Shown: one piece after another, positions 10,973 to 21,435 of the stretch
Layout of the letters: every line of letters begins with the position of its first letter
How positions within the stretch are numbered: position 1 is the first letter of the stretch
Assembly (NCBI RefSeq): GCF_900167255.1
Contig: NZ_FUYB01000010.1
Location: forward strand, 1-64,000
Length of the DNA: 64,000 bases
From: Thiothrix eikelboomii
GTDB taxonomy: Bacteria; Pseudomonadota; Gammaproteobacteria; Thiotrichales; Thiotrichaceae
Direction of reading: 5' to 3'
Made by a program: the position numbers and the translations under genes
Notes under the pieces: generated by a model
Seen by the model: only the letters and a program-made list of their open reading frames with translations
The model's database searches: none
What the model was told of the DNA's origin: nothing

Positions 10973-11717
10973 GCGAATCTCCTGGCGGACCTTGGATTTG
11001 CTCACTCGTCATCCCAAAGCGCCTTTGCCGATGTGCATAGGCATTAAAAGCGTCTTGCAAGGCTGGCTCATCAAACTCTGGCCACAATTTATCGGTGAAA
11101 TACAGTTCAGTATAAGCTAATTGCCAGAGTAAGAAATTACTAATCCGCTGTTCCCCTCCGGTGCGAATGAATAAATCAGGTTCAGGTAAACCAAAGGTTG
11201 ACATTTCCTGATCTAAATCACGCTCCGTCACTTGCTGAGCGCTTAACTCGCCCTTGGCTACCTTTGCAGCTATTTTTTGAGTAGCCTGCAAAATATCCCA
11301 ACGCCCACCATAATTCGCGGCAATGAATAACACCATGCCCTTGCAATGCCCGGTTTGCTGCTCTACATGAGTAATCTTTTCTTGCAAAGAACTTGAGAAT
11401 GCCGAACGATCACCGATAAAGCGCATCCGCACCTGATGGCGAATTAAGCCTGCGGTTTCCCGCTCCAAGACCAACATGAATAGCGACATTAAGCCATTCA
11501 CTTCTTCAATAGGGCGCTTCCAATTTTCACTGCTAAACGCAAATAAGGTGAGGCACTCCACTCCGGCCTGATTACAGGCGCGAATCACTCTACGAACTGC
11601 CTCAACACCCCGTTGATGCCCAATTAAGCGGGGCATAAAGCGTGCTTTAGCCCAGCGCCCATTGCCGTCCATCACAATGGCAACATGCCGAGGAACGGCT
11701 TTTGCTTCAACTTGCAT
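10965..11717 (-). CDS. uppS: Undecaprenyl diphosphate synthase
   Basis: UppS adds eight isopentenyl units to farnesyl diphosphate to make the C55 carrier for peptidoglycan and O-antigen. HVAIVMDGNGRWAKAR is the N-terminal signature with the catalytic Asp, and RTGGEQRISNFLLWQ plus ELYFTDKLWPEF are the C-terminal ones. I prefer ATG 11717, with GGAG seven bases before it, over the TTG at 11732. It lies between frr and cdsA, as in most gammaproteobacteria. Confidence 0.96.
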   Translation of the reverse strand: MQVEAKAVPRHVAIVMDGNGRWAKARFMPRLIGHQRGVEAVRRVIRACNQAGVECLTLFAFSSENWKRPIEEVNGLMSLFMLVLERETAGLIRHQVRMRFIGDRSAFSSSLQEKITHVEQQTGHCKGMVLFIAANYGGRWDILQATQKIAAKVAKGELSAQQVTERDLDQEMSTFGLPEPDLFIRTGGEQRISNFLLWQLAYTELYFTDKLWPEFDEPALQDAFNAYAHRQRRFGMTSEQIQGPPGDSHA

Positions 11718-11735
11718 GTGCCAGCTCCACAACCA

Positions 11736-12293
11736 TTAGATAGCCATCAGATCCTTTTCTTTCTTCTCAAAGACGGCTTCTACTTCTTTGATATATTTAT
11801 CGGTGAGTTTTTGCACATTGTCTTCTGCACGGCGCTCTTCATCCTCAGAAATGGTTTTATCCTTTTCCAACGCCTTCAGCTCGCCATTAGCATCGCGCCG
11901 AATATTTCGAATCGCCACGCGCGCGCCTTCTGCTTCATTCTTAACGACTTTAACCAAATCACGCCGCCGTTCTTCAGTTAATGCGGGAACTGGCACGCGA
12001 ATCACCGTGCCTGCAACTGCTGGATTTAAACCTAGATCCGATTTCAGAATCGCTTTCTCAATCACCGCGACCATCGGCTTTTCCCAAGGCGTGATGCTTA
12101 AAGTGCGCGCATCTTCAATCGCAATATTGGCGACTTGGCTTAAAGCCATCATGCTGCCGTAATAATCCACGCTAATATGATCTAACAAACTAGGATGTGC
12201 ACGACCAGTACGAATTTTAGTTAATTCGTTCTTTAAGGATTCAATACTTTTCTGCATGCGGGATTCCGCACTTTTCATAATATCGCTAATCAT
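11736..12293 (-). CDS. frr: Ribosome recycling factor
   Basis: Frr (185 residues) splits post-termination ribosomes together with EF-G. Length and signature match the family: the N-terminal helix with [20 protein letters not shown], the domain II segment, and the C-terminal [14 protein letters not shown] and HKDID-like helices ([18 protein letters not shown]). It is three bases from pyrH, in the standard tsf-pyrH-frr order. Confidence 0.97.
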   Translation of the reverse strand: MISDIMKSAESRMQKSIESLKNELTKIRTGRAHPSLLDHISVDYYGSMMALSQVANIAIEDARTLSITPWEKPMVAVIEKAILKSDLGLNPAVAGTVIRVPVPALTEERRRDLVKVVKNEAEGARVAIRNIRRDANGELKALEKDKTISEDEERRAEDNVQKLTDKYIKEVEAVFEKKEKDLMAI

Positions 12294-12296
12294 TTC

Positions 12297-13010
12297 TTAA
12301 ACCTCTACTAGAGTACCCACAGGCTCACCACGGACAATCGCATGAAGTGCACCTGCAGCAAACATATCAAACACTCGCAATGGTAATTGGTTATCACGAC
12401 ACATCACCATCGCAGTTAAATCCATCACCCCTAACTGCTTAGCAATCGCTTCATCAAACGATAATTGCTCATAGCGCACCGCTGTTGGATGCTTTTTGGG
12501 ATCAGCCGTATAGATACCATCTACTTTAGTCGCTTTCAGCAATAAATCAGCTTGCAACTCGACGGCGCGTAAACTGGCTGCAGTATCGGTCGTGAAAAAG
12601 GGATTACCGGTGCCAGCGGCACAAATAACCACCTCACCTTGCTCTAAATAACGACGCGCTTGATGGGCTGAGTAAGCCTCACCGACTTGAGCAATAGCCA
12701 AAGCAGGCAGGACGCGACAAGAACCACCCAATTGCTCCAGCTGATCTTGCATGGCAAGGGCATTCATGACCGTTGCAAGCATCCCCATTTGATCGCCACG
12801 CACCCGATCCATACCAGCAGCAGCTAAGGTAGCACCACGAAATAGATTGCCACCACCGATCACTAAAGCGACTTGTACCCCTAAGGCGCGCACTTCAAGG
12901 ATTTCTGTTGCCACCCGTTTTAAAATAGTAGGATCAATACCCGAGTCTAGATCCCCCATTAAAGCTTCGCCGCTAAGCTTAAGAAGAATTCGGCGTGGTG
13001 CGGTGTTCAT
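12297..13010 (-). CDS. pyrH: Uridylate kinase
   Basis: PyrH (237 residues) phosphorylates UMP to UDP and belongs to the amino acid kinase family. It carries [12 protein letters not shown] at the N-terminus, [10 protein letters not shown], the UMP-binding region [13 protein letters not shown], and [15 protein letters not shown]. The tsf terminator lies between tsf and pyrH, so this gene probably depends on read-through or a promoter of its own in the 98-base gap. I could not identify such a promoter with confidence. Confidence 0.97.
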   Translation of the reverse strand: MNTAPRRILLKLSGEALMGDLDSGIDPTILKRVATEILEVRALGVQVALVIGGGNLFRGATLAAAGMDRVRGDQMGMLATVMNALAMQDQLEQLGGSCRVLPALAIAQVGEAYSAHQARRYLEQGEVVICAAGTGNPFFTTDTAASLRAVELQADLLLKATKVDGIYTADPKKHPTAVRYEQLSFDEAIAKQLGVMDLTAMVMCRDNQLPLRVFDMFAAGALHAIVRGEPVGTLVEV

Positions 13011-13058
13011 GCTGAAAATTTCCAGAACTTAAAGATGGCGTATTTATACAGATGAAAA

Positions 13059-13084
13059 GAAAAAGGGGCAACCATGTTGCCCCT
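13059..13084 (-). terminator. Intrinsic terminator after tsf
   Basis: On the minus strand AGGGGCAAC pairs with GTTGCCCCT around a three-base loop, followed at once by TTTTTCTTTTC. It lies 25 bases after the tsf stop and separates rpsB-tsf from pyrH and the genes below. This is a textbook rho-independent terminator, probably partial. Confidence 0.9.
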
Positions 13085-13108
13085 GATCTTAATCACTTAA
13101 ACGGCGCT

Positions 13109-13996
13109 TTAACCAGCTTGACGCGCTTGAGCGGCAACTTCTTCAGCGAAGTTTTCTTGCTTTTTCTCGATCCCTTCACCCGCTTCGAAGCGTGCAAAGC
13201 TTGTAACCGAGGCATTTTTGTTTTTCAACAATTGTGCAACTGTCACTGCTGAGTCTTTAACAAAGGCTTGTCCTAATAAAGTTAACTCAGACAAGAATTT
13301 ACGCATTTTGCCTTCTAACATCTTTTCAGCAATGTCGCGGGGTTTACCCGTTTGCATAACAATATCCAATTGAATATCACGCTCACGGGCAATGCGCTCA
13401 GCGGGAACACTAGACTCGTCTAAACCAGCAGGGTTATTCCAAGCAACATGCATGGCTAAATCTTTACCTAGCTCAGCATCTGCGCCGGTGTAAACGACAA
13501 CCACACCGATCTTATTATTGCTGTGCAGATAAGTAGCGAGATGACCATCACCCGCCTCAATCAACTGAGCACGGCGAACTTGAATATTTTCACCGATTTT
13601 TGCAATCAAAGCAGCGCGTGCTTCTTCCACTGTTTGACCACTCGCTAAGGCTACATTAGCCAAAGCGCTTGGATCAGTCACACCACTGCTCAATACCGCA
13701 GCAGCAACGGCTTCAGCAAACTCAATGAAATTAGTATCTTTAGCTACAAAGTCTGTTTCACTGTTGATTTCAACTAAAGCTGCTTTAGTTTGATCCGCAT
13801 TTAAAGTAATCACCACCCGACCTTCAGCCGCGATCCGACCTGATTTCTTTTCCGCCTTTAATGCGCCTGATTTGCGCATTAAGTCGATCGCTGCTTCGAT
13901 GTCACCTTGGGTTTCAGCCAGTGCTTTTTTGCACTCCATCATGCCTGCGCCAGTACGCTCACGCAGGTCTTTTACCATTGCCGCAGTAATTGTCAT
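13109..13996 (-). CDS. tsf: Elongation factor Ts
   Basis: EF-Ts recharges EF-Tu with GTP. I start at ATG 13996 (MTITAAMVKDLRERTGAG), with AGGAG seven bases before it. The upstream seven codons to 14017 lack support. The TGAGMMECKKAL signature, the TDFVAK motif of the core domain (INSETDFVAKD), and the C-terminal domain that contacts EF-Tu are present. The product is about 295 residues, typical for proteobacteria. It is 39 bases after rpsB and shares its transcript. Confidence 0.97.
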   Translation of the reverse strand: MTITAAMVKDLRERTGAGMMECKKALAETQGDIEAAIDLMRKSGALKAEKKSGRIAAEGRVVITLNADQTKAALVEINSETDFVAKDTNFIEFAEAVAAAVLSSGVTDPSALANVALASGQTVEEARAALIAKIGENIQVRRAQLIEAGDGHLATYLHSNNKIGVVVVYTGADAELGKDLAMHVAWNNPAGLDESSVPAERIARERDIQLDIVMQTGKPRDIAEKMLEGKMRKFLSELTLLGQAFVKDSAVTVAQLLKNKNASVTSFARFEAGEGIEKKQENFAEEVAAQARQAG

Positions 13997-14035
13997 TACT
14001 AGACTCCTAAATTCCATCTAATAAGCTAAGCAGGA

Positions 14036-14815
14036 TTATGCCTCGTCAGCGCTGTCATCAAGCTCAGCAGCCACCGCGACTTCTTCGACCTCTTCCTCAG
14101 CAGGCTCAGATAAATCAACACCTGACACCGCAGCTGAAGCATGACCTTCTTTGACGGCATCAGCTGCCGCTGATACATACAATTGAATGGCACGAATCGC
14201 ATCATCATTCCCCGGAATGACATAATCCACGTCTTTGAGCGAGTTATTAGTATCCACTACCCCGATGACAGGAATACCTAACTTTTTCGCTTCTTGAATA
14301 GCAATTTTTTCATAACCCACGTCGATGACGAAAATCGCATCGGGTAAGCCTTTCATTTCTTTAATACCGCCGAGGCTACGCTCTAACTTTTCTTGCTCAC
14401 GCTTAAGCATCAGAACTTCTTTTTTGTTTAAGCGCTCAATGCTGCCGTCATCAGACATTTTTTCTAATTCTTTCAAACGACGAATCGACTGCTTAACCGT
14501 TTTGAAGTTAGTCAACATACCGCCTAACCAGCGATAGTTAACATAAGGCATTTTGCAAGATTGGGCGGCCTCACGCACAGCATCACGTGCAGAACGCTTC
14601 GTACCAACGAACATGATCCGGCCACCACGTGAAGCCAATTTGCCAATGAAATTCATGGCATCATTGAACATAGGCAGGGTCAGCTCGAGGTTAACGATAT
14701 GAATTTTGTTGCGTTCGCCGAAAATATACGGACCCATTTTAGGGTTCCAGTAACGAGTTTGGTGACCGAAATGGACACCCGCTTCCAGCATTTGACGCAT
14801 AGTCACTTTAGGCAT
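14036..14815 (-). CDS. rpsB: 30S ribosomal protein S2
   Basis: The true start is ATG 14815 ([17 protein letters not shown]), preceded by AGGAGAT. The longer frame to 14860 begins in the leader. The protein has the S2 signatures [13 protein letters not shown] and [16 protein letters not shown], then an acidic C-terminal tail ([20 protein letters not shown]). It opens the long minus-strand envelope block. The 220-base space to map holds its promoter. Confidence 0.97.
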   Translation of the reverse strand: MPKVTMRQMLEAGVHFGHQTRYWNPKMGPYIFGERNKIHIVNLELTLPMFNDAMNFIGKLASRGGRIMFVGTKRSARDAVREAAQSCKMPYVNYRWLGGMLTNFKTVKQSIRRLKELEKMSDDGSIERLNKKEVLMLKREQEKLERSLGGIKEMKGLPDAIFVIDVGYEKIAIQEAKKLGIPVIGVVDTNNSLKDVDYVIPGNDDAIRAIQLYVSAAADAVKEGHASAAVSGVDLSEPAEEEVEEVAVAAELDDSADEA

Positions 14816-14947
14816 GTAAATCTCCTGATTTGGGTTAGGCCTCCACGTATCCCAAACCACTGACTCAAGTTTTAAGCGTTGTACTAAACTTAAGCACCCT
14901 TGATAGCTTGTGTCGATACGTGTGTGGATTAAATAATTACAAGTATA

Positions 14948-14976
14948 AAAATAATCTTGTTAATCTTGTTTGCCAA
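14948..14976 (-). promoter_or_regulatory. Candidate rpsB promoter
   Basis: On the minus strand TTGGCA (14971-14976) and TATTTT (14948-14953) are spaced by 17 bases. The leader to the rpsB start would be about 125 bases, long enough for S2-type autoregulation. The same AT-rich gap must hold the plus-strand map promoter, possibly using TATACC near 14991. Confidence 0.5.
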
Positions 14977-15035
14977 AAAGGCGTGCGCTTTATACCATGA
15001 TTCGCCTTTAAGTGCTACTTTGGAATATAGAACAG

Positions 15036-15845
15036 ATGGCCATCTCCATAAAAACACCCGAAGAAATTGAAAAAATGCGCCTCGCTGGCCGTCTAGCTGC
15101 CGAAGTGCTCGATATGATTGGACCTTATGTGAAACCCGGTGTGACCACGGGCGAGCTTAATGATATTTGCCACGAGTATATTGTGCAGGTACAAGGCGGG
15201 ATTCCAGCCCCCTTAGGTTATGGCACACCGCCTTTTCCTAAGTCGATTTGTACCTCCGTCAATCATCAAATCTGCCACGGTATCCCCAGCGATAAAGTCT
15301 TGAAGAAGGGGGATTCAGTCAATATTGATATTACTGTGCTTAAAGATGGCTATCACGGTGATACCAGTAAAATGTTTCAAGTGGGTACACCTACCGTTCC
15401 CGCTGCACGCCTTGCGGAAATCACCCAAGAATGCATGTATTTAGGCATTCTGACGGTTAAACCGGGTGCGAGTTTAGGTGATATTGGTGCCGCGATTCAG
15501 CAACATGCAGAGAAACATTACTACTCTGTAGTGCGTGAATTTTGTGGGCATGGCATTGGTGCTAAATTCCATGAAGACCCACAAATTCTGCATTATGGTA
15601 AAGCTGGCAAAGGCGAGGTCATGCAAGCAGGGATGATCTTTACGATTGAGCCAATGATTAATCAAGGCAAACCTGACTTAAAAATCCTGCCAGATCAGTG
15701 GACGGCCGTCACCAAAGACCACAAACTATCCGCCCAATGGGAACATACCGTACTGGTGACTCAGGATGGCTTTGAAATTCTGACCTTACGCCCTGAAGAA
15801 GATGGCTGGTTAGAGCGTTTACGGGCAAAACTCAAATTAAAATGA
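15036..15845 (+). CDS. map: Methionine aminopeptidase, type I
   Basis: Map removes N-terminal Met from new proteins. I start at ATG 15036 (MAISIKTPEEIEKMRLAGRL). The upstream frame to 15012 gives an atypical N-terminus. Metal ligands are seen in VNIDITVLKDGYHGDTSKMF (two Asp), GHGIGAKFHEDP (His), FTIEPMIN (Glu) and the late Glu/His region near WEHTVLV. The HQICHGIPSD segment holds the substrate His. It is divergent from rpsB, and its stop overlaps the glnD start (ATGA). Confidence 0.97.
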   Translation: MAISIKTPEEIEKMRLAGRLAAEVLDMIGPYVKPGVTTGELNDICHEYIVQVQGGIPAPLGYGTPPFPKSICTSVNHQICHGIPSDKVLKKGDSVNIDITVLKDGYHGDTSKMFQVGTPTVPAARLAEITQECMYLGILTVKPGASLGDIGAAIQQHAEKHYYSVVREFCGHGIGAKFHEDPQILHYGKAGKGEVMQAGMIFTIEPMINQGKPDLKILPDQWTAVTKDHKLSAQWEHTVLVTQDGFEILTLRPEEDGWLERLRAKLKLK

Positions 15846-18493
15846 ATACTGACACACGTTTGAATCCGTTACTCGATCACTATCAAGAATTTAAAACCAG
15901 TACTTCGTCAACGTTAAAGCCTAGCGATTATGCAGGCTTTCTCAAAGAAGCTCGTAAGCGCTTAGCGGGTTATTTTCTGGAAAAATACCCGATTCGCTCA
16001 CTGCTTTATTATCATGCTGGGCTGATTGATGTCATTTTACAAGAGCGCTGGCAACAAACCGGATTTAATGTATCAGAAGCAGCTTTAATCGCTGTCGGCG
16101 GCTACGGGCGCAAAGAATTACACCCCGCTTCAGATGTCGATTTATTAATTCTGCTCCATCAAGCACCCGATGCACTTGCTCAAGACCGTATTTCTCATTT
16201 CTTAACTTTTTTATGGGATATGGGGCTTGAAGTGGGGCATAGCGTGCGTACCCTCGACGAATGCTTACACACAGCACACACTGATTTAACGGTGATCACG
16301 AATTTAATTGAGGCACGGCTGTTAGCCGGTAGTCGTGACTTATATCATCAAATGCGTGCGGGTATTAGCCCAGAAAATATGTGGGATAGCCGGAGCTTTT
16401 TTCTGGCTAAACTAGAAGAACAAAAGGCGCGCTACTTACGTTTTGGTGATACCGCGTATCGAGTCGAACCTAATTTAAAAGAAGGGCCGGGTGGTTTACG
16501 GGATATTCACATGATTGGCTGGATCATTGAGCGTGAATATGGCCATCTTTCACTATCAGAATTGCATGAACATCGCTTACTGGATCAAAACGAGTATGAA
16601 TGCCTACGTGAGGGGCGTGCCTTTTTATGGGGAATTCGCTTTGTTCTACATACCATTACCGGGCGCAAAGAAGATCGGCTGTTATTCGACTATCAGCATA
16701 CTCTCGCTAAAACCTTTGGTTATGCTGCAGAGCAGCGCAATGAAGCGGTCGAAGCATTTATGCAGCGCTATTATAAAAGTATCACTGAATTAGAGCGTTT
16801 AACTGATGTGCTAATGGGCGTTCTCCGCGTCAAATTAGCGATTGATAAACAGCCACAACCGATTATGGTGGGCGAATGGTACGAAAAACGCGGCAATTTA
16901 TTAGCAGTTAACTCCCTCGATACCTTCACGCTCTACCCGACAGCTTTATTAGAAATTTTTCTATTTCTGCAAAATACCCCAGGGGTCACTGGCCTTGATC
17001 CAGCAACGATTCGTTTGATGCGCAGCAATCTCCATCGCATGGATTCAGGCTTCCGGCAACAAGCTTGGCATCGACAAATCTTTATGCAGATTCTGCGTCA
17101 ACCTAGTGGGATTACTTTTGTACTCCGCCTGATGAATCGCTACGGGATTTTAGCCGCTTATTTACCCGCTTTCGCCAATATTGTCGGACGAATGCAATAC
17201 GACTTATTTCATGCTTATACGGTTGATGAACATACACTGTTTGTGATTAGTAATGTGCGCCGCTATAGCACCGAAAAAGGTGCGGCTGAATTTCCGATGT
17301 GCAGTGAAATCTTTAAGCGCTTACAAAAACCGGAAATTCTTTATTTAGCTGCACTCTTTCATGATATTGCTAAAGGACGTGGCGGGGATCACTCTGAGTT
17401 AGGCTCAGTCGATGCTTATGAGTTTTGCCGTGAGCATGGCTTAAATGTACATGATGCGTCTTTAGTAAGTTGGTTAGTGCAAAAGCATTTGCTCATGAGT
17501 GTGACTGCACAACGTAAAGACATTAGCGACCCTGTAGTAGTCGAAGAGTTCGCAGCACAAATTATTGCCCAAAACCGCTTAGATTATTTATTTCTACTCA
17601 CCATTGCGGATATTAAAGGTACTAATCCCAAGCTTTGGAATAGTTGGAAACGGTCACTGCTCACCGAGTTGTATTTAAGTACTCGTAATTTACTCAATCA
17701 ACGCTTACCTGCTTCAGAAAAATCTGGCTCGATTATTGCCCAAAAACGCAATTCAGCCTTAGAGTATTTAACACATCAGGGCTTTAGTGAGCAAGCTTGT
17801 CTCAAGCTTTGGAAAAATTTGGGTGAAGATTATTTATTACAGCACTCTGTAGAATCTATTTGTTGGCATGCACAGAATATCCTCAATACTGAGCCGAGTG
17901 ATTTACCCTTAGTAAAAATGCGTGCAACCATTTCTGGCAGTAGTAATATTATTTTCATTTATAGTCCTGACTCACCGGATTTATTTACTCGAGTCGTTTC
18001 CACGCTCGAACAATTAAATCTAAATATCGTCCAAGCACGGATTGTTTCGGTCGAAGAAAATGGCTTTGACTTGTATACTCTACATATTCTCGGCCCTGAT
18101 AATAAAATTCTAGATGATTTAGCGGATCAAAAGCATATTGTAGAGGTCATGCAGCGTAATTTACAGCGCGCACAATTCCAAGTTCGCCAACATCGTCCAC
18201 CACGTATTTTGCGTAATTTCGATGTGCCAACTCGCATCAACTTCCGCCAGCAAGCCGATAAAAACCTCACCATTATGGAAGTCAGTACAGGGGATATGCC
18301 GGGTTTGCTGTCTCGAGTGGGGGAGGCTCTCGATCAAGCTGGAGTGCGGGTACACAATGCACGTATTACCACTTTAGGTGAGCAGGCTGAGGATATTTTC
18401 TATATCACGACTCGTGATGAAGAAACGATGATTACTGATCCTATCATGCAAACAAGTATCCGGCATGCCCTCGTCGAGGCCTTGAAAATTTAA
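15842..18493 (+). CDS. glnD: Bifunctional uridylyltransferase/uridylyl-removing enzyme
   Basis: GlnD (883 residues) senses glutamine and modifies the PII proteins that control nitrogen assimilation. The nucleotidyltransferase motif GGYGRKELHPASDVD lies at residues 86-100, and the HD hydrolase motif HDIAKGRGGDHSELG is in the middle. Two C-terminal ACT domains follow (starting near ISGSSNIIFIYSPDSPDLF and LTIMEVSTGDMPGLLSRVG). All parts are intact. It is coupled to map by a four-base overlap, a common gammaproteobacterial arrangement. It relates functionally to amtB at 34261. Confidence 0.97.
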   Translation: MNTDTRLNPLLDHYQEFKTSTSSTLKPSDYAGFLKEARKRLAGYFLEKYPIRSLLYYHAGLIDVILQERWQQTGFNVSEAALIAVGGYGRKELHPASDVDLLILLHQAPDALAQDRISHFLTFLWDMGLEVGHSVRTLDECLHTAHTDLTVITNLIEARLLAGSRDLYHQMRAGISPENMWDSRSFFLAKLEEQKARYLRFGDTAYRVEPNLKEGPGGLRDIHMIGWIIEREYGHLSLSELHEHRLLDQNEYECLREGRAFLWGIRFVLHTITGRKEDRLLFDYQHTLAKTFGYAAEQRNEAVEAFMQRYYKSITELERLTDVLMGVLRVKLAIDKQPQPIMVGEWYEKRGNLLAVNSLDTFTLYPTALLEIFLFLQNTPGVTGLDPATIRLMRSNLHRMDSGFRQQAWHRQIFMQILRQPSGITFVLRLMNRYGILAAYLPAFANIVGRMQYDLFHAYTVDEHTLFVISNVRRYSTEKGAAEFPMCSEIFKRLQKPEILYLAALFHDIAKGRGGDHSELGSVDAYEFCREHGLNVHDASLVSWLVQKHLLMSVTAQRKDISDPVVVEEFAAQIIAQNRLDYLFLLTIADIKGTNPKLWNSWKRSLLTELYLSTRNLLNQRLPASEKSGSIIAQKRNSALEYLTHQGFSEQACLKLWKNLGEDYLLQHSVESICWHAQNILNTEPSDLPLVKMRATISGSSNIIFIYSPDSPDLFTRVVSTLEQLNLNIVQARIVSVEENGFDLYTLHILGPDNKILDDLADQKHIVEVMQRNLQRAQFQVRQHRPPRILRNFDVPTRINFRQQADKNLTIMEVSTGDMPGLLSRVGEALDQAGVRVHNARITTLGEQAEDIFYITTRDEETMITDPIMQTSIRHALVEALKI

Positions 18494-18635
18494 TTACCAT
18501 TATCAACCTAATATCATTTGCTAATGACTCCTAGCTAGCCTATATACAAACGGTATGAGTGCCAATGAACTATCTAAATACTACTTTATTGAGTGCTTCT
18601 ATCCCCCCTGTTAGGCATTGCTATGGAGAGTCTCT

Positions 18636-19166
18636 ATGCTAGATAAGTTGAAAGAAAAAGCCACTGAGTTACTACAAGACGCTAAAGAAGGTGCTGAGGA
18701 GTTATTTGATACCGTATCCGATAAAGCTTCGGACTTAATGGATAGCATCAGTGAACAAGCAGAGGAAGCCCGTGATAAGGCGGCTGATTTAGCAGACTCA
18801 GCCAAAGAAACTGCGGCCGATGCTGTAGAAGCTACTAAGGAAGCCGCTAGCGACGTTGCTGATCAAGCTGAAGCAGCCGCTGCAGAAGCTAAAGACATGG
18901 CGGCCGATGCTGTAGAAGCTACTAAGGAAGCCGCCAGCGACGTTGCTGATCAAGCTGAAGCAGCCGCTGCAGAAGCTAAAGACATGGCAGCCGATGCTGT
19001 AGAAGCTACTAAGGAAGCCGCCAGCGACGCTGCTGATCAAGCAGAAGATGTCGCAGACGCAGCTAAAGACATGGCGGTCGATGCCGTCGATACGACTAAA
19101 GAAGCTGCTAGCCAACTCGCCGATCAGGCCGAAGAAGCGGCAGATCAAGCTTCTCGCAATACTTAA
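18636..19166 (+). CDS. Ala/Glu/Lys-rich 29-residue-repeat helical protein
   Basis: About 176 residues from ATG 18636, chosen because GGAGAG lies six bases upstream (a TTG at 18618 is less likely). There is no signal peptide or membrane segment. After an N-terminal amphipathic region (MLDKLKEKATELLQDAKEG), a 29-residue unit containing ADAVEATKEAASDVADQA is repeated about four times. The composition is Ala/Glu/Asp/Lys with no Cys, Trp or Pro and resembles LEA or apolipoprotein-like helices. A stress or membrane-binding role is possible but unproven. It is monocistronic, between glnD and a bidirectional terminator. Confidence 0.8.
   Translation: MLDKLKEKATELLQDAKEGAEELFDTVSDKASDLMDSISEQAEEARDKAADLADSAKETAADAVEATKEAASDVADQAEAAAAEAKDMAADAVEATKEAASDVADQAEAAAAEAKDMAADAVEATKEAASDAADQAEDVADAAKDMAVDAVDTTKEAASQLADQAEEAADQASRNT
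18816..19163 (+). repeat. Tandem 87-bp repeats inside the helical protein gene
   Basis: Units begin near 18816, 18903, 18990 and 19077, at an exact 87-base spacing (29 codons). The second and third are almost identical at DNA level and the fourth has diverged, which suggests recent expansion by slippage or unequal recombination. Confidence 0.85.
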
Positions 19167-19187
19167 GTTTTAAAGTTTTACGCTAAG

Positions 19188-19216
19188 AGTAAAAGCCCCA
19201 ATCAGGGGCTTTTACT
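19188..19216. terminator. Bidirectional intrinsic terminator
   Basis: AGTAAAAGCCCC and GGGGCTTTTACT form a perfect 12-bp stem with a five-base loop, with A/T runs on both sides. It serves the plus-strand helical repeat gene and the minus-strand pnp. Confidence 0.9.
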
Positions 19217-19252
19217 TTAGGCTAGCTCGCCTGAGCGAGTAATCAAGATTGG

Positions 19253-21340
19253 CTATACAGCGTCTTTCATGCTTAAACGCATCCGGCCTTGGCGATCAAT
19301 TTCAATCACCTTAACCTTTACCACATCACCCACATTCACAAAATCAGTGACCTTTTCAACACGCTCTTGGCTGATTTGAGAGATATGCAATAAACCATCC
19401 TTACCCGGCAGAATCGTGACAAAAGCACCGAAGTCCATAATTCTTGCCACTTTGCCTTCATAAATCTTATTCAACTCGACCTCAGCAGTAATCGCTTCAA
19501 TCATCGCTTTCGCTTTATGTGCAGCTGCGGCATCGACAGCGGCAATTTTAATAAAGCCATCATCACTAATATCAATCGTCGCACCTGAGGCTTCGGTAAT
19601 ACCACGAATGGTTTCGCCACCTTTCCCAATGACTTCACGAATCTTTTCTGGATTAATCTTTAAAGTGACATAGCGTGGCGCGTAATCAGATAACTCGCCC
19701 CGTGGCTCAGAAATCACCTTTTCCATTTCGCCTAGAATGAATAAGCGCCCGGCTTTGGCTTGCTCTAAAGCACGCTCCATGATTTCCCGAGTAATGCCAT
19801 TGATTTTAATGTCCATTTGCAAGGCAGTAATGCCATTCCGTGAACCCGCGACTTTGAAATCCATATCGCCTAAGTGATCTTCATCACCCAAAATATCCGT
19901 TAACACGGCAAAGCGCTCACCGTCTTTAATCAAGCCCATTGCAATCCCTGCCACGGGTTCAGACACCGGTACACCGGCATCCATCAAGGCTAAAGAGCTA
20001 CCACAGACGCTGGCCATCGAACTTGAACCATTCGACTCGGTGATTTCAGACACACAACGAATCACATAAGGAAAATCTTCCATTGCTGGAATCGTCGCTT
20101 TGACACCCCGTTTGGCTAAACGACCATGCCCGATTTCCCGCCGTTTGGGTGAACCAATCATGCCGACTTCGCCGACGCTATACGGAGGGAAATTATAATG
20201 GAACATAAACGGGTCTTTGTATTCACCGGCAATGGCATCAATCACTTGCGCATCGCGCTCAGTGCCTAAAGTCGTAATAACTAAAGCCTGAGTTTCACCA
20301 CGAGTGAATAAAGCTGAACCATGCGCACGGGGTAAGACCCCTACTCGTACTGTAATCGGGCGCACCGTTTGCAGATCACGACCATCAATCCGTGGCTTAC
20401 CTTCTAAAATCCGACCACGTACCACTTTCTTTTCTAAGTTTTTGAACTCAACCCGCAGCTCTTCTTCACTGGGACCCACCACATTTTCTTCTTTAGGAAG
20501 TAACTGTTCTTTGGCTGCAGCGAGAATTTCATCCACCCGTGCATAGCGTTCTTGTTTGTCTGCGATTTGGAAAGCATCGACTAAAGCGGCTTCTGCATGG
20601 GTAGCCAAACCCTCTACTAAGGCTTGATTGGCCTCAGGAGCAGCCCAAACCCAAGCTGGATTACCGACTTCTGTTGCCATTTCATTAATCGCATTGATCG
20701 CTACTTGCATTTGCTCGTGGCCATAGACTACTGCACCGAGCATGACTTCTTCACTGAGCAATTTCGCTTCAGATTCCACCATCAACACGGCATCATTCGT
20801 ACCCGCGACCACTAAATCTAAGGCAGAACCTTCGATTTCAGTCGGAGAGGGGTTCAACACATATTGATTGTTGATATAACCCACCCGCGCTGCCCCGATC
20901 GGACCTTGGAAAGGGATACCACAAATCTTTAAGGCAGCCGAAGCACCGAGCATCGCTGGAATATCCGGTGATACATTCGGATTTAAAGAAATGACCGTGG
21001 CAACCACTTGTACTTCATTGGTGAAGCCCTCAGGGAAAAGCGGACGAATCGGGCGGTCAATTAAGCGTGCAATTAAGGTTTCCTCTTCGGTTGGCCGCGC
21101 TTCACGCTTGAAGAAGCCACCCGGAATACGGCCAGCAGCGTAGAATTTTTCTTGATAATTAACGGTGAGTGGGAAGAAATCACGACCTGGACGGGCTTGG
21201 CGTTCTGCCACTGCGGTGACTAAGAGTACGGTTTCATCCATGCTAACGATCACTGCGGTACTTGCTTGACGAGCAATTTCACCCGTTTCGATCCGCACAG
21301 TGTGCTGGCCATATTGGAAGGTTTTGGTCACTTTTGCCAT
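19253..21340 (-). CDS. pnp: Polyribonucleotide nucleotidyltransferase (PNPase)
   Basis: PNPase (695 residues) degrades RNA 3' to 5' by phosphorolysis and is a degradosome partner. Two RNase PH-like domains ([20 protein letters not shown] and the second with [14 protein letters not shown]) flank a helical domain. They are followed by a KH domain ([16 protein letters not shown]) and an S1 domain ([20 protein letters not shown]). Length is typical. It follows rpsO in the usual rpsO-pnp order, but with a 194-base gap that holds a terminator and a leader hairpin. Confidence 0.97.
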   Translation of the reverse strand: MAKVTKTFQYGQHTVRIETGEIARQASTAVIVSMDETVLLVTAVAERQARPGRDFFPLTVNYQEKFYAAGRIPGGFFKREARPTEEETLIARLIDRPIRPLFPEGFTNEVQVVATVISLNPNVSPDIPAMLGASAALKICGIPFQGPIGAARVGYINNQYVLNPSPTEIEGSALDLVVAGTNDAVLMVESEAKLLSEEVMLGAVVYGHEQMQVAINAINEMATEVGNPAWVWAAPEANQALVEGLATHAEAALVDAFQIADKQERYARVDEILAAAKEQLLPKEENVVGPSEEELRVEFKNLEKKVVRGRILEGKPRIDGRDLQTVRPITVRVGVLPRAHGSALFTRGETQALVITTLGTERDAQVIDAIAGEYKDPFMFHYNFPPYSVGEVGMIGSPKRREIGHGRLAKRGVKATIPAMEDFPYVIRCVSEITESNGSSSMASVCGSSLALMDAGVPVSEPVAGIAMGLIKDGERFAVLTDILGDEDHLGDMDFKVAGSRNGITALQMDIKINGITREIMERALEQAKAGRLFILGEMEKVISEPRGELSDYAPRYVTLKINPEKIREVIGKGGETIRGITEASGATIDISDDGFIKIAAVDAAAAHKAKAMIEAITAEVELNKIYEGKVARIMDFGAFVTILPGKDGLLHISQISQERVEKVTDFVNVGDVVKVKVIEIDRQGRMRLSMKDAV

Positions 21341-21400
21341 AAAAAATATTCAGCCTATTGTTTTAAATTTAAGGAAGTTACGAACGGTCACGGGCAGGCT

Positions 21401-21435
21401 GTTTACAGCAATTCTGCAATAAAATTGCTGTAAAC
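21401..21435 (-). promoter_or_regulatory. Long hairpin in the pnp leader
   Basis: GTTTACAGCAATT and AATTGCTGTAAAC form a perfect 13-bp stem with a nine-base loop about 60 bases before the pnp start. GCAGG/CCTGC at 21394-21398 and 21442-21446 can extend it across a bulge. In Escherichia coli the pnp leader has an RNase III-cut hairpin through which PNPase represses itself. The same role here is inference from position and shape. Confidence 0.6.

Noticed and set aside
18798..19148. Minus-strand frame rich in Phe/Ser/Cys in the helical repeat gene
   Set aside because: It is the antisense of an Ala/Glu/Lys repeat; the plus frame has a start and ribosome site.
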